Origin: GCA-003244245 sp050700055
GTDB lineage: Bacteria; Actinomycetota; Actinomycetes; Mycobacteriales; Pseudonocardiaceae
Direction of reading: 5' to 3'
Assembly: GCA_050700055.1 (NCBI GenBank)
Contig: JBOHGE010000023.1
Coordinates: forward strand, 1-64,000
Length of the DNA stretch: 64,000 nucleotides
In this document: in pieces, positions 42,032 through 50,072 of the stretch
Numbering within the stretch: the first letter of the stretch is position 1
How the letters are laid out: each line of letters opens with the position of its first letter
Notes under the pieces: model-generated
What the model was told of the DNA's origin: nothing
Database searches by the model: none
The model's input: only the letters and a program-made list of their open reading frames with translations
Made by a program: the position numbers and the translations under genes

Positions 42032-42158
42032 TCGCCTGAGTAGGGCCGAGGACTGGGTCGTCAGTCAGACCGCGAGGTGCGGGCACCCAGGTGGTGGTGA
42101 CCGACCAGCCGGGGTCTATTGCACCTGCTTCGAAGTGCAGGTGACCGGGACCCGCTCT

Positions 42159-42230
42159 ACTGTCGCCGAGCGCGCCATCAGGGCTGTCCGCCCGCGGCCC
42201 GGCAGCTCTGGTGTCGCGCTCGGCGACAGT
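42159..42230. repeat. Palindromic intergenic repeat, copy 2
   Basis: Perfect 16-bp arms ACTGTCGCCGAGCGCG (42159-42174) and CGCGCTCGGCGACAGT (42215-42230) flank a 40-base loop that contains AGGGCTGTCCGCC and GGCAGCTCTGG. The same loop and arms occur inverted at 8692-8753. The 388 bp between 42031 and 42420 contain no other supported feature except the upstream region of lanKC. Confidence 0.8.
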
Positions 42231-42419
42231 TGCGCAGCGCCCCGGTGAGCGACCCAAGACCCTGCTCGGTCTCAACCACTGACGGACCCGGTATTCATTC
42301 ATCGCGGCACCAGTGATTCCTTCACATCGAGGGCCTGACGAACACCACTTGTCGCAGGGGTGCTGGGGGGCGAGTATTTATGCATAGCGATGCCCGGTAG
42401 CCCAACAAAGGGGGATCAA

Positions 42420-45077
42420 GTGGACGACGGTTACGAGGTGTACTGCATCGCGGATCCGTTGTTTTACGATTCGATGATCGGGCCGAGCCGCTCGGAGTCC
42501 TTCGACGCTGCGCAACGTCCGGTCCCCGAGGGCTGGGAACGCCGGATCGTCAATAATTGGGTGGTCATGAATCCGGTGGGCGATTTGGTCCCTCAGCAGG
42601 GCTGGAAGATCCACGCGTCGGCATGTCTCGACAACGCTGAACGCATCCTGGAAACGGTGTGGGCTTACTGTGTTCCGCGCCGGATTCACTTCAAGTTCCT
42701 GGCTTCTCGAAACGTCGTCCACATGCGCAACGCGAAATACGCACCGCGGGGATCCAGTGGAAAATTCGTCACGATCTACCCGGCCGACATCGACGCGCTG
42801 GGCATGATTCTGCACGATCTGGGTGACCGGTTGGCCGGCGAGCCAGGCCCATACATTCTCAGCGATCTACGCTGGAACGACGGCCCGCTCTATGTCCGTT
42901 ACGGCGGCTTCGCGCTGCGGCACTGCTTGTCGGCTCGGGGGGACCGGGTGCCCGCCATCGAGGACCCCACCGGTGCGCTGGTGCCGGACCGCCGGGAGGC
43001 GGTGTTCGCCACCCCGCCGTGGGTGACGTTGCCGGATCTGCTGGTTCCCCAACTCGCCGCACGCAACGCCACCACCGTCGCGAATCTGCCCTACCGCATC
43101 GAGCAGGTCCTGCACTTCTCCAACGGTGGGGGGCTCTACGACGCGCGAGACCAGCGGACCGGTGCCCGGGTGGTGCTCAAGGAAGCGCGGCCGCATGCCG
43201 GTCTCGCGGCAGATGGCGCTGACGCGGTTGCGCGGCTGCAGCGTGAACGCCGAACACTCGAACATCTTGCGGGTATCGACGGGGTGCCCGTGGTTCACGA
43301 TCATTTCACCTTGGGTGAGCACCATTTCCTCGCTCTGGAGTTCGTCGAGGGAACGTCGCTGAACAAGGTCTTCACGCAGCGCTACCCGTTGAGCGGTCCC
43401 GCTGCCGGGCCAGCTGAGTTCGCGGCCCACACCGAATGGGCCTTGCGCGTGTGCACCCAGGTCGAGGACATCGTCACGGCCGTTCATGGCCGCCGGATCG
43501 TGCACGGTGATCTGCATCTGTTCAACGTGATCGTCCGTGCTGACGGCCGGATCGCGCTGATCGACTTCGAGGTCGCGACAAGCATTGATGAGGCCCGTCG
43601 GCCCACCCTGGGCAACCCTGGCTTCGCGTCCCCGCCGGATCGGACCGGATTCGACATAGACCGCTACTCCCTGGCCTGCCTGCGTCTAGCGCTGTTCCTC
43701 CCGTTGACCGCCATGATCCGGCTCGACGCGGGAAAGCCGCAGGACTTCGTGGAAGTCATCGCCGAGTGCTTTCCGGTACCACCACCTTTCCTGGCCGAGG
43801 CGGTACAGACGATTACCGGATCCGGCCGTACCGACCCACGCCCACCGCCCCGCTGCGCCAGACAGCTTGCCGCGTTACCGTCCGGAACAACCGGTTGGAT
43901 ACGTGCCCGTGACTCGATAGTGGCCGGGATCTTGGCCAGTGCCACACCGAAGCGTGCCGACCGGCTCTTCCCCGGCGACATCGCTCAGTTCAGTTCCGGA
44001 GGCATCAACATCGCCCACGGAGCGGCGGGCGTGCTCTATGCGCTGTCGGCTACCGGGGCCAACCGGTATCCCGCGGGGGAGCACTGGCTGCTGGAGCGCG
44101 CAGCCGCGGCGTCGCGTGGTGCGCGCTTGGGTCTTTATGACGGTCTGCACGGCGTGTCGTACGTACTTGCGGAGCTGGGGTATCGGCAAGCCGCCCTTGA
44201 CCTGATTGATTTCTGCCTCAGTGAGCAGTGCGAACGGCTCGGCACGGATTTGTCGGGTGGCCTGGCCGGCATCGCGCTCAACCTGGCACATTTCGCGGGC
44301 TCGACCGGAGAATCCATCCTCTTCGAGCACGCATTGCGCGTCGCCGAGATGGTGGCTGACCGGCTCGGGGCTGCCGACAGCGTCGGCGCGATCAGCGGTG
44401 GGGACCATCCGTACGCCGGGCTGATGCAGGGTTCCGCCGGCCCGGCGCTGATGTTCCTGCGGCTCTACGAGCACACCGGTGATCGTGGATTCCTCCAGCT
44501 GGCCGGGACTGCACTGCGCCAGGATCTGCGTCGTTGCCTGACCCGCGACGACGGCTCGATGTTGGTCAACGAGGGTTGGCGGGCGATGCCCTACCTCGAT
44601 CGTGGCAGCGCGGGCATCGGCATGGTCCTCGACGAATATCTCACGCACCGTTTCGATGAGGAGTTCGCCCGAGCCGCGGCAGCTATTCGCAACGTCGCAC
44701 GGGTCCCGTTCTACATCCAGCCGGGTCTGTTCAGCGGCCGGTCCGGAATCATCCTGTACCTCAGCCGGGCATACCCGCCTGGGCATGCGATCTGGAATGC
44801 TGAGGTCGCCGCCCAGGTCCAGCGTCTGAGCTGGCACCGCGTCGACTACCGAGGCCATCTCGCCTTCCCCGGTGAGCAGTTGCTGCGACTGTCGATGGAT
44901 CTAGCGAGTGGGGCCGCAGGCATCCTGCTGGCCCTGGGTGCAGCCGTCCATGAGCACCCCGTCGGTCTCCCGTTCCTCTTCGAACCCCGCCGGTCCGCGC
45001 CGCACGTTGCCCCCGTGCCAGCGGTACTGACGGGCAGGAACGGGCTTGTGTCCGCATCGACCTTCGAGGGGAGGTGA
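42420..45077 (+). CDS. Class III lanthipeptide synthetase (LanKC)
   Basis: The 885-residue trifunctional enzyme comprises an N-terminal lyase-type region (DDGYEVYCIADPLFYDS, VHMRNAKYAPRGSSGKFVT), a Ser/Thr-kinase-like domain with VLKEARPHAG, the catalytic HGDLHLFNVIV near 361 and LIDFEVATS, and a LanC-like cyclase domain with repeated glycine-rich helices (ISGGDHPYAGLMQGSAGPAL). The zinc ligands of class I cyclases are absent, as is normal for class III. GTG at 42420 after AAAGGGGGATCA was chosen. It phosphorylates and eliminates Ser residues of the adjacent peptide and forms lanthionine or labionin rings. Confidence 0.93.
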   Translation: MDDGYEVYCIADPLFYDSMIGPSRSESFDAAQRPVPEGWERRIVNNWVVMNPVGDLVPQQGWKIHASACLDNAERILETVWAYCVPRRIHFKFLASRNVVHMRNAKYAPRGSSGKFVTIYPADIDALGMILHDLGDRLAGEPGPYILSDLRWNDGPLYVRYGGFALRHCLSARGDRVPAIEDPTGALVPDRREAVFATPPWVTLPDLLVPQLAARNATTVANLPYRIEQVLHFSNGGGLYDARDQRTGARVVLKEARPHAGLAADGADAVARLQRERRTLEHLAGIDGVPVVHDHFTLGEHHFLALEFVEGTSLNKVFTQRYPLSGPAAGPAEFAAHTEWALRVCTQVEDIVTAVHGRRIVHGDLHLFNVIVRADGRIALIDFEVATSIDEARRPTLGNPGFASPPDRTGFDIDRYSLACLRLALFLPLTAMIRLDAGKPQDFVEVIAECFPVPPPFLAEAVQTITGSGRTDPRPPPRCARQLAALPSGTTGWIRARDSIVAGILASATPKRADRLFPGDIAQFSSGGINIAHGAAGVLYALSATGANRYPAGEHWLLERAAAASRGARLGLYDGLHGVSYVLAELGYRQAALDLIDFCLSEQCERLGTDLSGGLAGIALNLAHFAGSTGESILFEHALRVAEMVADRLGAADSVGAISGGDHPYAGLMQGSAGPALMFLRLYEHTGDRGFLQLAGTALRQDLRRCLTRDDGSMLVNEGWRAMPYLDRGSAGIGMVLDEYLTHRFDEEFARAAAAIRNVARVPFYIQPGLFSGRSGIILYLSRAYPPGHAIWNAEVAAQVQRLSWHRVDYRGHLAFPGEQLLRLSMDLASGAAGILLALGAAVHEHPVGLPFLFEPRRSAPHVAPVPAVLTGRNGLVSASTFEGR

Positions 45078-45082
45078 CAACA

Positions 45083-45199
45083 ATGGCACTTCTCGACCTG
45101 CAGGCCCTGGAGCTGTCCGCCGACGCTCCGCGCGGCGGCCACGACTGCTGCGACGACTGTGACAGCAGCAGCCTCAGCCTGCTGCTCTGCGGCAACTGA
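45083..45199 (+). CDS. Class III lanthipeptide precursor (SapB/AmfS-like)
   Basis: This 38-residue peptide has the leader MALLDLQALELSADAP with the LxLQ box of class III leaders and a core ending CDSSSLSLLLCGN. Ser29-x2-Ser32-x3-Cys36 is the labionin/lanthionine pattern seen in SapB (SLLLC). Unusually the region before it carries three more cysteines (HDCCDDCD, residues 22, 23, 26) with no Ser/Thr nearby to the N-terminal side. A ribosome binding site GGGGAGGTGAC precedes the ATG, 5 bp after the lanKC stop. Confidence 0.9.
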   Translation: MALLDLQALELSADAPRGGHDCCDDCDSSSLSLLLCGN

Positions 45200-45295
45200 T
45201 GTTCATCGCGGGTGGTCCGGGGCAGCCGGCGTTGCCCCGGACCACCCGATGATCCATTGGACCAGAAGAACTCGTCGTGACGATGCGGAGGCCGT

Positions 45296-47206
45296 GTGAA
45301 CAGCAATCCGGCCGCGTGTTCGCACGATTCGGTGCGCGGAGACCCGCCGTGGAAGCAAGCAGACCGTTTGCTGGTGACGACGGGCCGGCGCGGCGGGCTG
45401 TGGACCTGGGTTCTGGCGCTGGCCACTCTGGTCTGTGCAGGCGCGGAGATCCTGCTCCCCGCCGCATTCGGCCGGGCCCTCGACGCGCTGCCCGGTGACG
45501 GCTCCATCACGTGGACCCTCTTCAGCTGCGCAGGGTTGATCGTCCTCATGGTGAGCGGCAAGGTGGTCGGAGACATCGCTACCGGAGCGAGCAACGCCCG
45601 GTGCACCGCCTGGCTACGCACGACGCTGATCCGGCATCTGGTCGCGATCGGCCCGGCAGCCACCCGCCGCTTCGAACCCGGCGACCTGGTGACCCGGGTC
45701 ACCCGCAACGCCAGCGAAGCAGGGCAGGTCGGGGTGACCGCGGTCATGGTCGGGGCCGGTCTGATTCCCCCGGTCGGCAGCATCGTCGCCCTCGCTGTGA
45801 TCGACCCGTGGGTGGGGCTCACCGCCTTGGTCGGAGTCGTCGCGATGGCCGGGCTGCTACGGGTCTTCGTCCGGGACAATTCCGAGACCATCAGGCACTA
45901 CCTGCACAGCCAGGGACAGATCGCCGCACGGCTGATCGATGCGCTGTCCGGGGCCCGCACGATCGCCGCCGCCGGCAGTATCGAGCATGAACGAGGACGG
46001 ATTCTGCAGCCACTGTCCGGGTTGCGCGCGCATGGCGCGCGGATGTGGCGCAACCAGGTGCGGGTGGCCAGCCAGTCCGCCGTGATCGGGCCCCTGCTGC
46101 AGCTGGTCGTCGTCGGTGTCGCCGGGCTCGGTGTGGTCGCCGGCCGGCTGACTGTCGGTGAGCTCTACGCCGCGAGCCGCTATGCGGTGCTGGCCGCCGG
46201 CCTCGGCTCGGCGGTGGGCTTCCTCAACAAACTCACTCGGGCTCGGGCCGGCAGCCGGCGCGCGGCCGAAGTGCTCACCGAACCGGTGACCCGATACGGT
46301 GCCGCCACTTTGCCCTACTGCTCCGGTAGAGGCAACCGAGGTGGCCGGCTCGAGTTCCGTGGAGTCCGGGTGTCGGCTGGTAATAATGCCGCCTCCGCGG
46401 GACCAAGCACGTCGGCTGGTAATAATGCCGCCTCCGCGGGACCAAGCACGTCGGCTGGTAATAATGCCGCCTCTGCGGGACCAAGCATGTCGGCGGTCAT
46501 CGATGGGCTTGATCTGGTCATCCCGGCCGGTACGACGGTGGCCGTGGTTGGCCAGTCCGGGGCGGGTAAGTCTGTGCTCGCCGCGCTGGCCGGTCGGCTC
46601 GCCGATCCCGAGCTGGGGCAGGTGCTACTCGACGGCGTGGCGCTGCCCGATCTGTCCCGGGAGGAGCTACGCGGTGCGGTGGGCTTTGCCTTCGAGCGCC
46701 CAGCGTTGGTTGGGGACACGATCGAGGAAGTGATCAACTTTGGTTCGCGCGACCGCGCTCCGGAAAGGGTCCGCCAAGCCGCTACCACCGCCCGCGCGGA
46801 TACCTTCGTCGAGAGGCTGCCGCAGGGGTACCAGACAGCGTTGGCTGCGGCCCCGCTGTCCGGAGGTGAGATGCAGCGGCTGGGTCTGGCCAGGGCGTTC
46901 GCCCACCCCTACCGGGTACTCATCCTCGACGACGCGACCTCCAGCCTGGACACCGTCACCGAGCGGCAGGTCGGCGCAGCGCTGACCACCGGAAACAGGG
47001 GACAGACCAGGCTGATCATCGCGCACCGGGCGGCCACGGCTGCCCGGACGGATCTGGTCGCCTGGCTTGACCGTGGCAAGCTGCGCAGCTTGCGTCCGCA
47101 CACCGAGTTGTGGCGTGATCCGGACTACCGGGCACTTTTCGGCTCCGAGGCGGTACCAGCCGAAACCCAGGGGCAACCGGAAACGCACGCGAAGGTGGCG
47201 AGCTGA
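45296..47206 (+). CDS. ABC transporter permease/ATP-binding protein (lanthipeptide export, AmfB-like)
   Basis: The 636-residue half-transporter has a membrane domain (about 25-320), then a nucleotide-binding domain with Walker A VGQSGAGKSVLAAL near 418, signature LSGGEMQRLGLARAF near 520 and Walker B VLILDDATSSLD near 541. Between strand FRGVRVSAG and the Walker A region lies a 39-bp tandem repeat (13 residues, three times). GTG start; it pairs with the next gene, whose ATG overlaps its stop. Confidence 0.92.
   Translation: MNSNPAACSHDSVRGDPPWKQADRLLVTTGRRGGLWTWVLALATLVCAGAEILLPAAFGRALDALPGDGSITWTLFSCAGLIVLMVSGKVVGDIATGASNARCTAWLRTTLIRHLVAIGPAATRRFEPGDLVTRVTRNASEAGQVGVTAVMVGAGLIPPVGSIVALAVIDPWVGLTALVGVVAMAGLLRVFVRDNSETIRHYLHSQGQIAARLIDALSGARTIAAAGSIEHERGRILQPLSGLRAHGARMWRNQVRVASQSAVIGPLLQLVVVGVAGLGVVAGRLTVGELYAASRYAVLAAGLGSAVGFLNKLTRARAGSRRAAEVLTEPVTRYGAATLPYCSGRGNRGGRLEFRGVRVSAGNNAASAGPSTSAGNNAASAGPSTSAGNNAASAGPSMSAVIDGLDLVIPAGTTVAVVGQSGAGKSVLAALAGRLADPELGQVLLDGVALPDLSREELRGAVGFAFERPALVGDTIEEVINFGSRDRAPERVRQAATTARADTFVERLPQGYQTALAAAPLSGGEMQRLGLARAFAHPYRVLILDDATSSLDTVTERQVGAALTTGNRGQTRLIIAHRAATAARTDLVAWLDRGKLRSLRPHTELWRDPDYRALFGSEAVPAETQGQPETHAKVAS
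46373..46489 (+). repeat. 39-bp tandem repeat, three units, in the ABC transporter gene
   Basis: The units 46373-46411, 46412-46450 and 46451-46489 are nearly identical (TCGGCTGGTAATAATGCCGC then CTCCGCGGGACCAAGCACG) and in frame, encoding SAGNNAASAGPST three times. Low-complexity, neutral residues are inserted into a normally conserved nucleotide-binding domain. The number of units is likely to vary between strains. Confidence 0.95.
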
Positions 47207-49182
47207 TGACTCCCGAGATGACCCCAGCCGCCAGCACGGTGCCCCGAGTCCTCTTCGGCGCGCTGCGCCGCCATCCCCGCGCTCTCGCCCGGCTGGCTGC
47301 CTGGTCGGTGCTGCAGATGTTGCCGTTGCTGCTGTCGGGCTACGGGGTGGCCCGGGCGTTGGATGACGGATTCCTCGCCGGCCGTCCCGGGATTGGGCTG
47401 GCGTGGCTCGGTGTGCTGGCCGTGGCGGTGCTGGCGGGGGCGCTGGCCACCCGGTACATCTACCGGATCCTCGCCGAGATCGTCGAGCCGTTCCGCGACG
47501 ACCTGGTGCAGCGCGTGGTCGGAGGCGCGCTGCAGCGATCCACGGTGCTCGGCGGGCGACCCGACTCGGGGGCGGTAGCCCGGCTCACCCACCAGGTTGA
47601 GGTGGTCCGGGACACCTTCGCCGGCTTGCTCCTGCTGACCAGGAGCTTCGTGGTCAGCGCGGTGGCCGCAGTGATCGGGATGGCAGCGCTGACCGGGATC
47701 ATCGGGTTGCTGGTGCTGCCGCCGCTGCTGGCCGGCCTGGGACTGTTCGTGGCCTCCTTGCGGTCCATGATGACCCGCCAGCGTACCTACGTGCTCACTG
47801 ACGAAGGAGTCGCCGAATCGGCCGGCACCGTTGCGCGCAGCCTGCGCGACGTGGTTGCGTGCGGCGCCGAGGACCCGGCATGCGCGCGGGTGCAGCAGCA
47901 GGTGGATGCGCACGCGGAGGCGGAGCGGACGCTGGCTCGGATGACCGCGATCCGCACGGTGTCCGTAGCCGTCGGTGCCTGGTTACCTGCCGTGGGCTTG
48001 CTCCTCGGAGCGCCCTGGCTGCTGGCGACCGGCGCGACGCTCGGCACGATCGCCGGCGGCCTGATCTACCTCACCCAGGGGCTGCTCCCGGCACTGAAGG
48101 CGCTGGTCGACGGGCTGGGCGTCGGTGGCTTGCGGCTGGTGGTCACCTTGGATCGGCTGGTGGAGGCGGGTGAGCAACCGCTGCCGGCCCGTGGCCCACA
48201 CCAGCCTGCCCCCAGTGGTTATGACCTGGTGTTCAGCGGTGTGACCTTCTCTTACGGCAGTCACGCCGAACCGGTGGTGAATCGGCTGAATCTGGTGATC
48301 CCGCACGGCGAGCATCTGGTCATCGTCGGACCCAGCGGTGCGGGGAAGTCCACCCTGGCCGGGCTGGCAACCGCGACGCACATTCCCCAGCGCGGTGAGA
48401 TCCGGCTGGGCGGTGTGCCGGTCGCCGACCTCGACCCGAGGACGCTCGCCGAGCATCGGGTGGTGATCCCGCAGGAGGCGTATGTCTTCGCTGGGACCCT
48501 CGGCGAGAACCTGCGCTACCTGCGTCCGGCAGCGACCCTGGCCGAGCTCGACGCCGCGGTGGACTCGCTGGGCTTGCGCGCGGTGGTGACCCGACTCGGG
48601 GGGTACGACTCCGCGATCGACTCCGGGATGCTCTCAGCCGGGGAACGGCAGCTTGTCGCGGTAACCAGAGCGCATCTGACCACAGCGCCGGTGCTGATCT
48701 TGGATGAGGCCACCTGTCATCTCGACCCGGTTGCTGAGGAGCGCGTCGAGCGGGTCCTCGCTCGACGCGGTGGCACCTTGGTCGTCGTCGCGCACCGGAT
48801 CAGCTCGGCGTTGCGGGCTCATCGGATCCTGCTGATGGATGGTGCCGTAGTGGTGTCAGGTAGCCACCGCGAGCTGCTCAGAACTGCGCCGCTCTACCGT
48901 GACCTGGTCGGTCACTGGGACACTGGTCACGGAGACACCGGTCACGGAGACCCGGTACAACGGGATGACGGGCCGGAGCTAACCATCGTCTCCGGCCCGT
49001 CATCACGCGTGGCTGAGGTCAGGTCCAGCCGGTCAGATCCAGCCCGCCTCATGGGCGATGCGGATGGCGTCGATCCGGGTGCGAGCACCCAGTTTGGTGA
49101 TGACCCGCGACAGGTAGTTGCATACCGTCCCGCGGCTGAGGAAGAGCCGTTGAGCTATCTCGGTCGGCGACGCCCCGCCTGA
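47206..49182 (+). CDS. ABC transporter permease/ATP-binding protein (lanthipeptide export, AmfA-like)
   Basis: The 658-residue half-transporter has a membrane domain (residues ~20-300), Walker A VGPSGAGKSTLAGLA near 374, Q-loop IPQEAYVF, signature LSAGERQLVAVTRA (Ser-Ala-Gly-Glu instead of SGGQ) and Walker B VLILDEATCHLD. After YRDLVGHW the normal family end is passed: about 85 further residues (WDTGHGDTGHGDP then antisense of the next gene) run over a hairpin and 150 bp of the convergent regulator gene. The natural stop has probably been lost. With the preceding gene it forms the exporter pair. Confidence 0.9.
   Translation: MTPEMTPAASTVPRVLFGALRRHPRALARLAAWSVLQMLPLLLSGYGVARALDDGFLAGRPGIGLAWLGVLAVAVLAGALATRYIYRILAEIVEPFRDDLVQRVVGGALQRSTVLGGRPDSGAVARLTHQVEVVRDTFAGLLLLTRSFVVSAVAAVIGMAALTGIIGLLVLPPLLAGLGLFVASLRSMMTRQRTYVLTDEGVAESAGTVARSLRDVVACGAEDPACARVQQQVDAHAEAERTLARMTAIRTVSVAVGAWLPAVGLLLGAPWLLATGATLGTIAGGLIYLTQGLLPALKALVDGLGVGGLRLVVTLDRLVEAGEQPLPARGPHQPAPSGYDLVFSGVTFSYGSHAEPVVNRLNLVIPHGEHLVIVGPSGAGKSTLAGLATATHIPQRGEIRLGGVPVADLDPRTLAEHRVVIPQEAYVFAGTLGENLRYLRPAATLAELDAAVDSLGLRAVVTRLGGYDSAIDSGMLSAGERQLVAVTRAHLTTAPVLILDEATCHLDPVAEERVERVLARRGGTLVVVAHRISSALRAHRILLMDGAVVVSGSHRELLRTAPLYRDLVGHWDTGHGDTGHGDPVQRDDGPELTIVSGPSSRVAEVRSSRSDPARLMGDADGVDPGASTQFGDDPRQVVAYRPAAEEEPLSYLGRRRPA
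48964..49004. terminator. Bidirectional terminator-like hairpin
   Basis: The 15-bp arms GATGACGGGCCGGAG (48964-48978) and CTCCGGCCCGTCATC (48990-49004) are perfect and enclose an 11-base loop. They lie 29 bp beyond the stop of the leftward regulator gene and inside the run-on tail of the rightward transporter gene. The position suggests that it ended both transcripts before the transporter frame was extended. Confidence 0.7.
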
Positions 49183-49764
49183 GGCGAGGTCGAGAACCGT
49201 GAGCTCCCGAGGGGTCAGTGGGCTGCCCGCCACGCCGATCGCGGCGACCGCCAACGCCGGGTCGATCGTCCTTTTTCCCTTGGCCACTTGGCGGATGGTG
49301 GTCAGTAGCCGCCGTGGTTGCGCTTCTTTGTCCACCGCACCGGCTACCGGCACGTCCAACGCTCGACGGACCAGACCGGGTCGTCGAGCGGTGGCCAGCA
49401 CGACCACCCGGCACTCGGGTAGCCGCTCGTGCAGCGCCTGCGTGGTCGCGAGCACGTCGGCCCCACTCTGGTCGACGTCGACGACGACGATGTCGGGCCG
49501 GTGCCGGACCGCGGTGGGGATCACTCGATCGCCCAGTGCCATCCCGGCGACCACTTCGATGTCGTCTTCATTGGACAGTAGCGCGGCGAGCGCTCCGCGC
49601 AGCAGGCTCATGTCGATGACGAGAAACACCCGGATCGTGTCCTGAGCACAATGCCCGGCTACCGACGGCTGTTCCGGGATGCCAGGGTAGGCATCGCAGG
49701 TGGCAACGGTGCTGGTTCCGAGGCTGCGTGAAATCGGCGCGCCGGCCCGGTGTTGTGGGATCAT
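49033..49764 (-). CDS. LuxR/NarL-type response regulator (AmfR/RamR-like)
   Basis: A receiver domain (TIRVFLVIDMSLLRGALAAL, phospho-acceptor region DIVVVDVDQSGADVL, VDKEA) is followed by a LuxR-type HTH with LTPRELTVLDLASGG and PTEIAQRLFLSRGTVCNYLS. No sensor kinase gene is adjacent, as with RamR, the activator of the SapB genes. The acidic pocket at the N-terminus (VFLVIDMS) is reduced, so atypical phosphorylation-independent control is possible. ATG at 49764 was taken; an earlier ATG at 49803 adds 13 residues. It probably controls the lanthipeptide locus next to it. Confidence 0.87.
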   Translation of the reverse strand: MIPQHRAGAPISRSLGTSTVATCDAYPGIPEQPSVAGHCAQDTIRVFLVIDMSLLRGALAALLSNEDDIEVVAGMALGDRVIPTAVRHRPDIVVVDVDQSGADVLATTQALHERLPECRVVVLATARRPGLVRRALDVPVAGAVDKEAQPRRLLTTIRQVAKGKRTIDPALAVAAIGVAGSPLTPRELTVLDLASGGASPTEIAQRLFLSRGTVCNYLSRVITKLGARTRIDAIRIAHEAGWI

Positions 49765-49803
49765 GGGATGTGGATAAGGTCGGTGGTGCGGCGGAATGCG
49801 CAT

Positions 49804-50063
49804 GATTGCCAGCGTGCTGTCATGTGGGTTTTCCTCTCCCCCGGTGCCCGGGAGGAACGCGGGGTCCGCATCCCTCCCAGACGGTTGACCACGCCCTGCT
49901 GCCCCCTACGGGTGGTCCCGAAGGATTCACCCGTGAGATCCCCGGAGGGACCTGTACAGCTTGTCATCGCTACCCCTGCCCAGAGTGTTACATCGAGTAC
50001 TGTCTGTTACCACCTTCACTCTCCGTATATGGCTGATGGGATGGTCGGCGGCGGACCGTAGGC
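49804..50063. other. Divergent promoter region between the regulator and bioA
   Basis: These 260 bp lie between the leftward regulator and rightward bioA. Inverted sequences around 49841-49856 (CCCCGGTGCCCGGG) and GTTAC-containing half sites near 49987-50012 are visible. No gene is present. Operators cannot be assigned with confidence. Confidence 0.35.
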
Positions 50064-50072
50064 TTGCGCACT

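Noticed and set aside
42100..42150. Terminator after the hypothetical gene at 41372
   Set aside because: A 7-bp hairpin (CACCTGC/GCAGGTG) exists but lacks a U-tract and lies about 85 bp beyond the stop; too weak to call.
46373..46489. Possible CRISPR-like or regulatory repeat
   Set aside because: The three units are contiguous with no spacers, keep the reading frame and lie inside a transporter gene; this is a coding tandem repeat.
49960..50020. BioQ-type operator before bioA
   Set aside because: GTTAC half sites occur, but the spacing and the other half do not fit the TGAAC-N3-GTTAC pattern.
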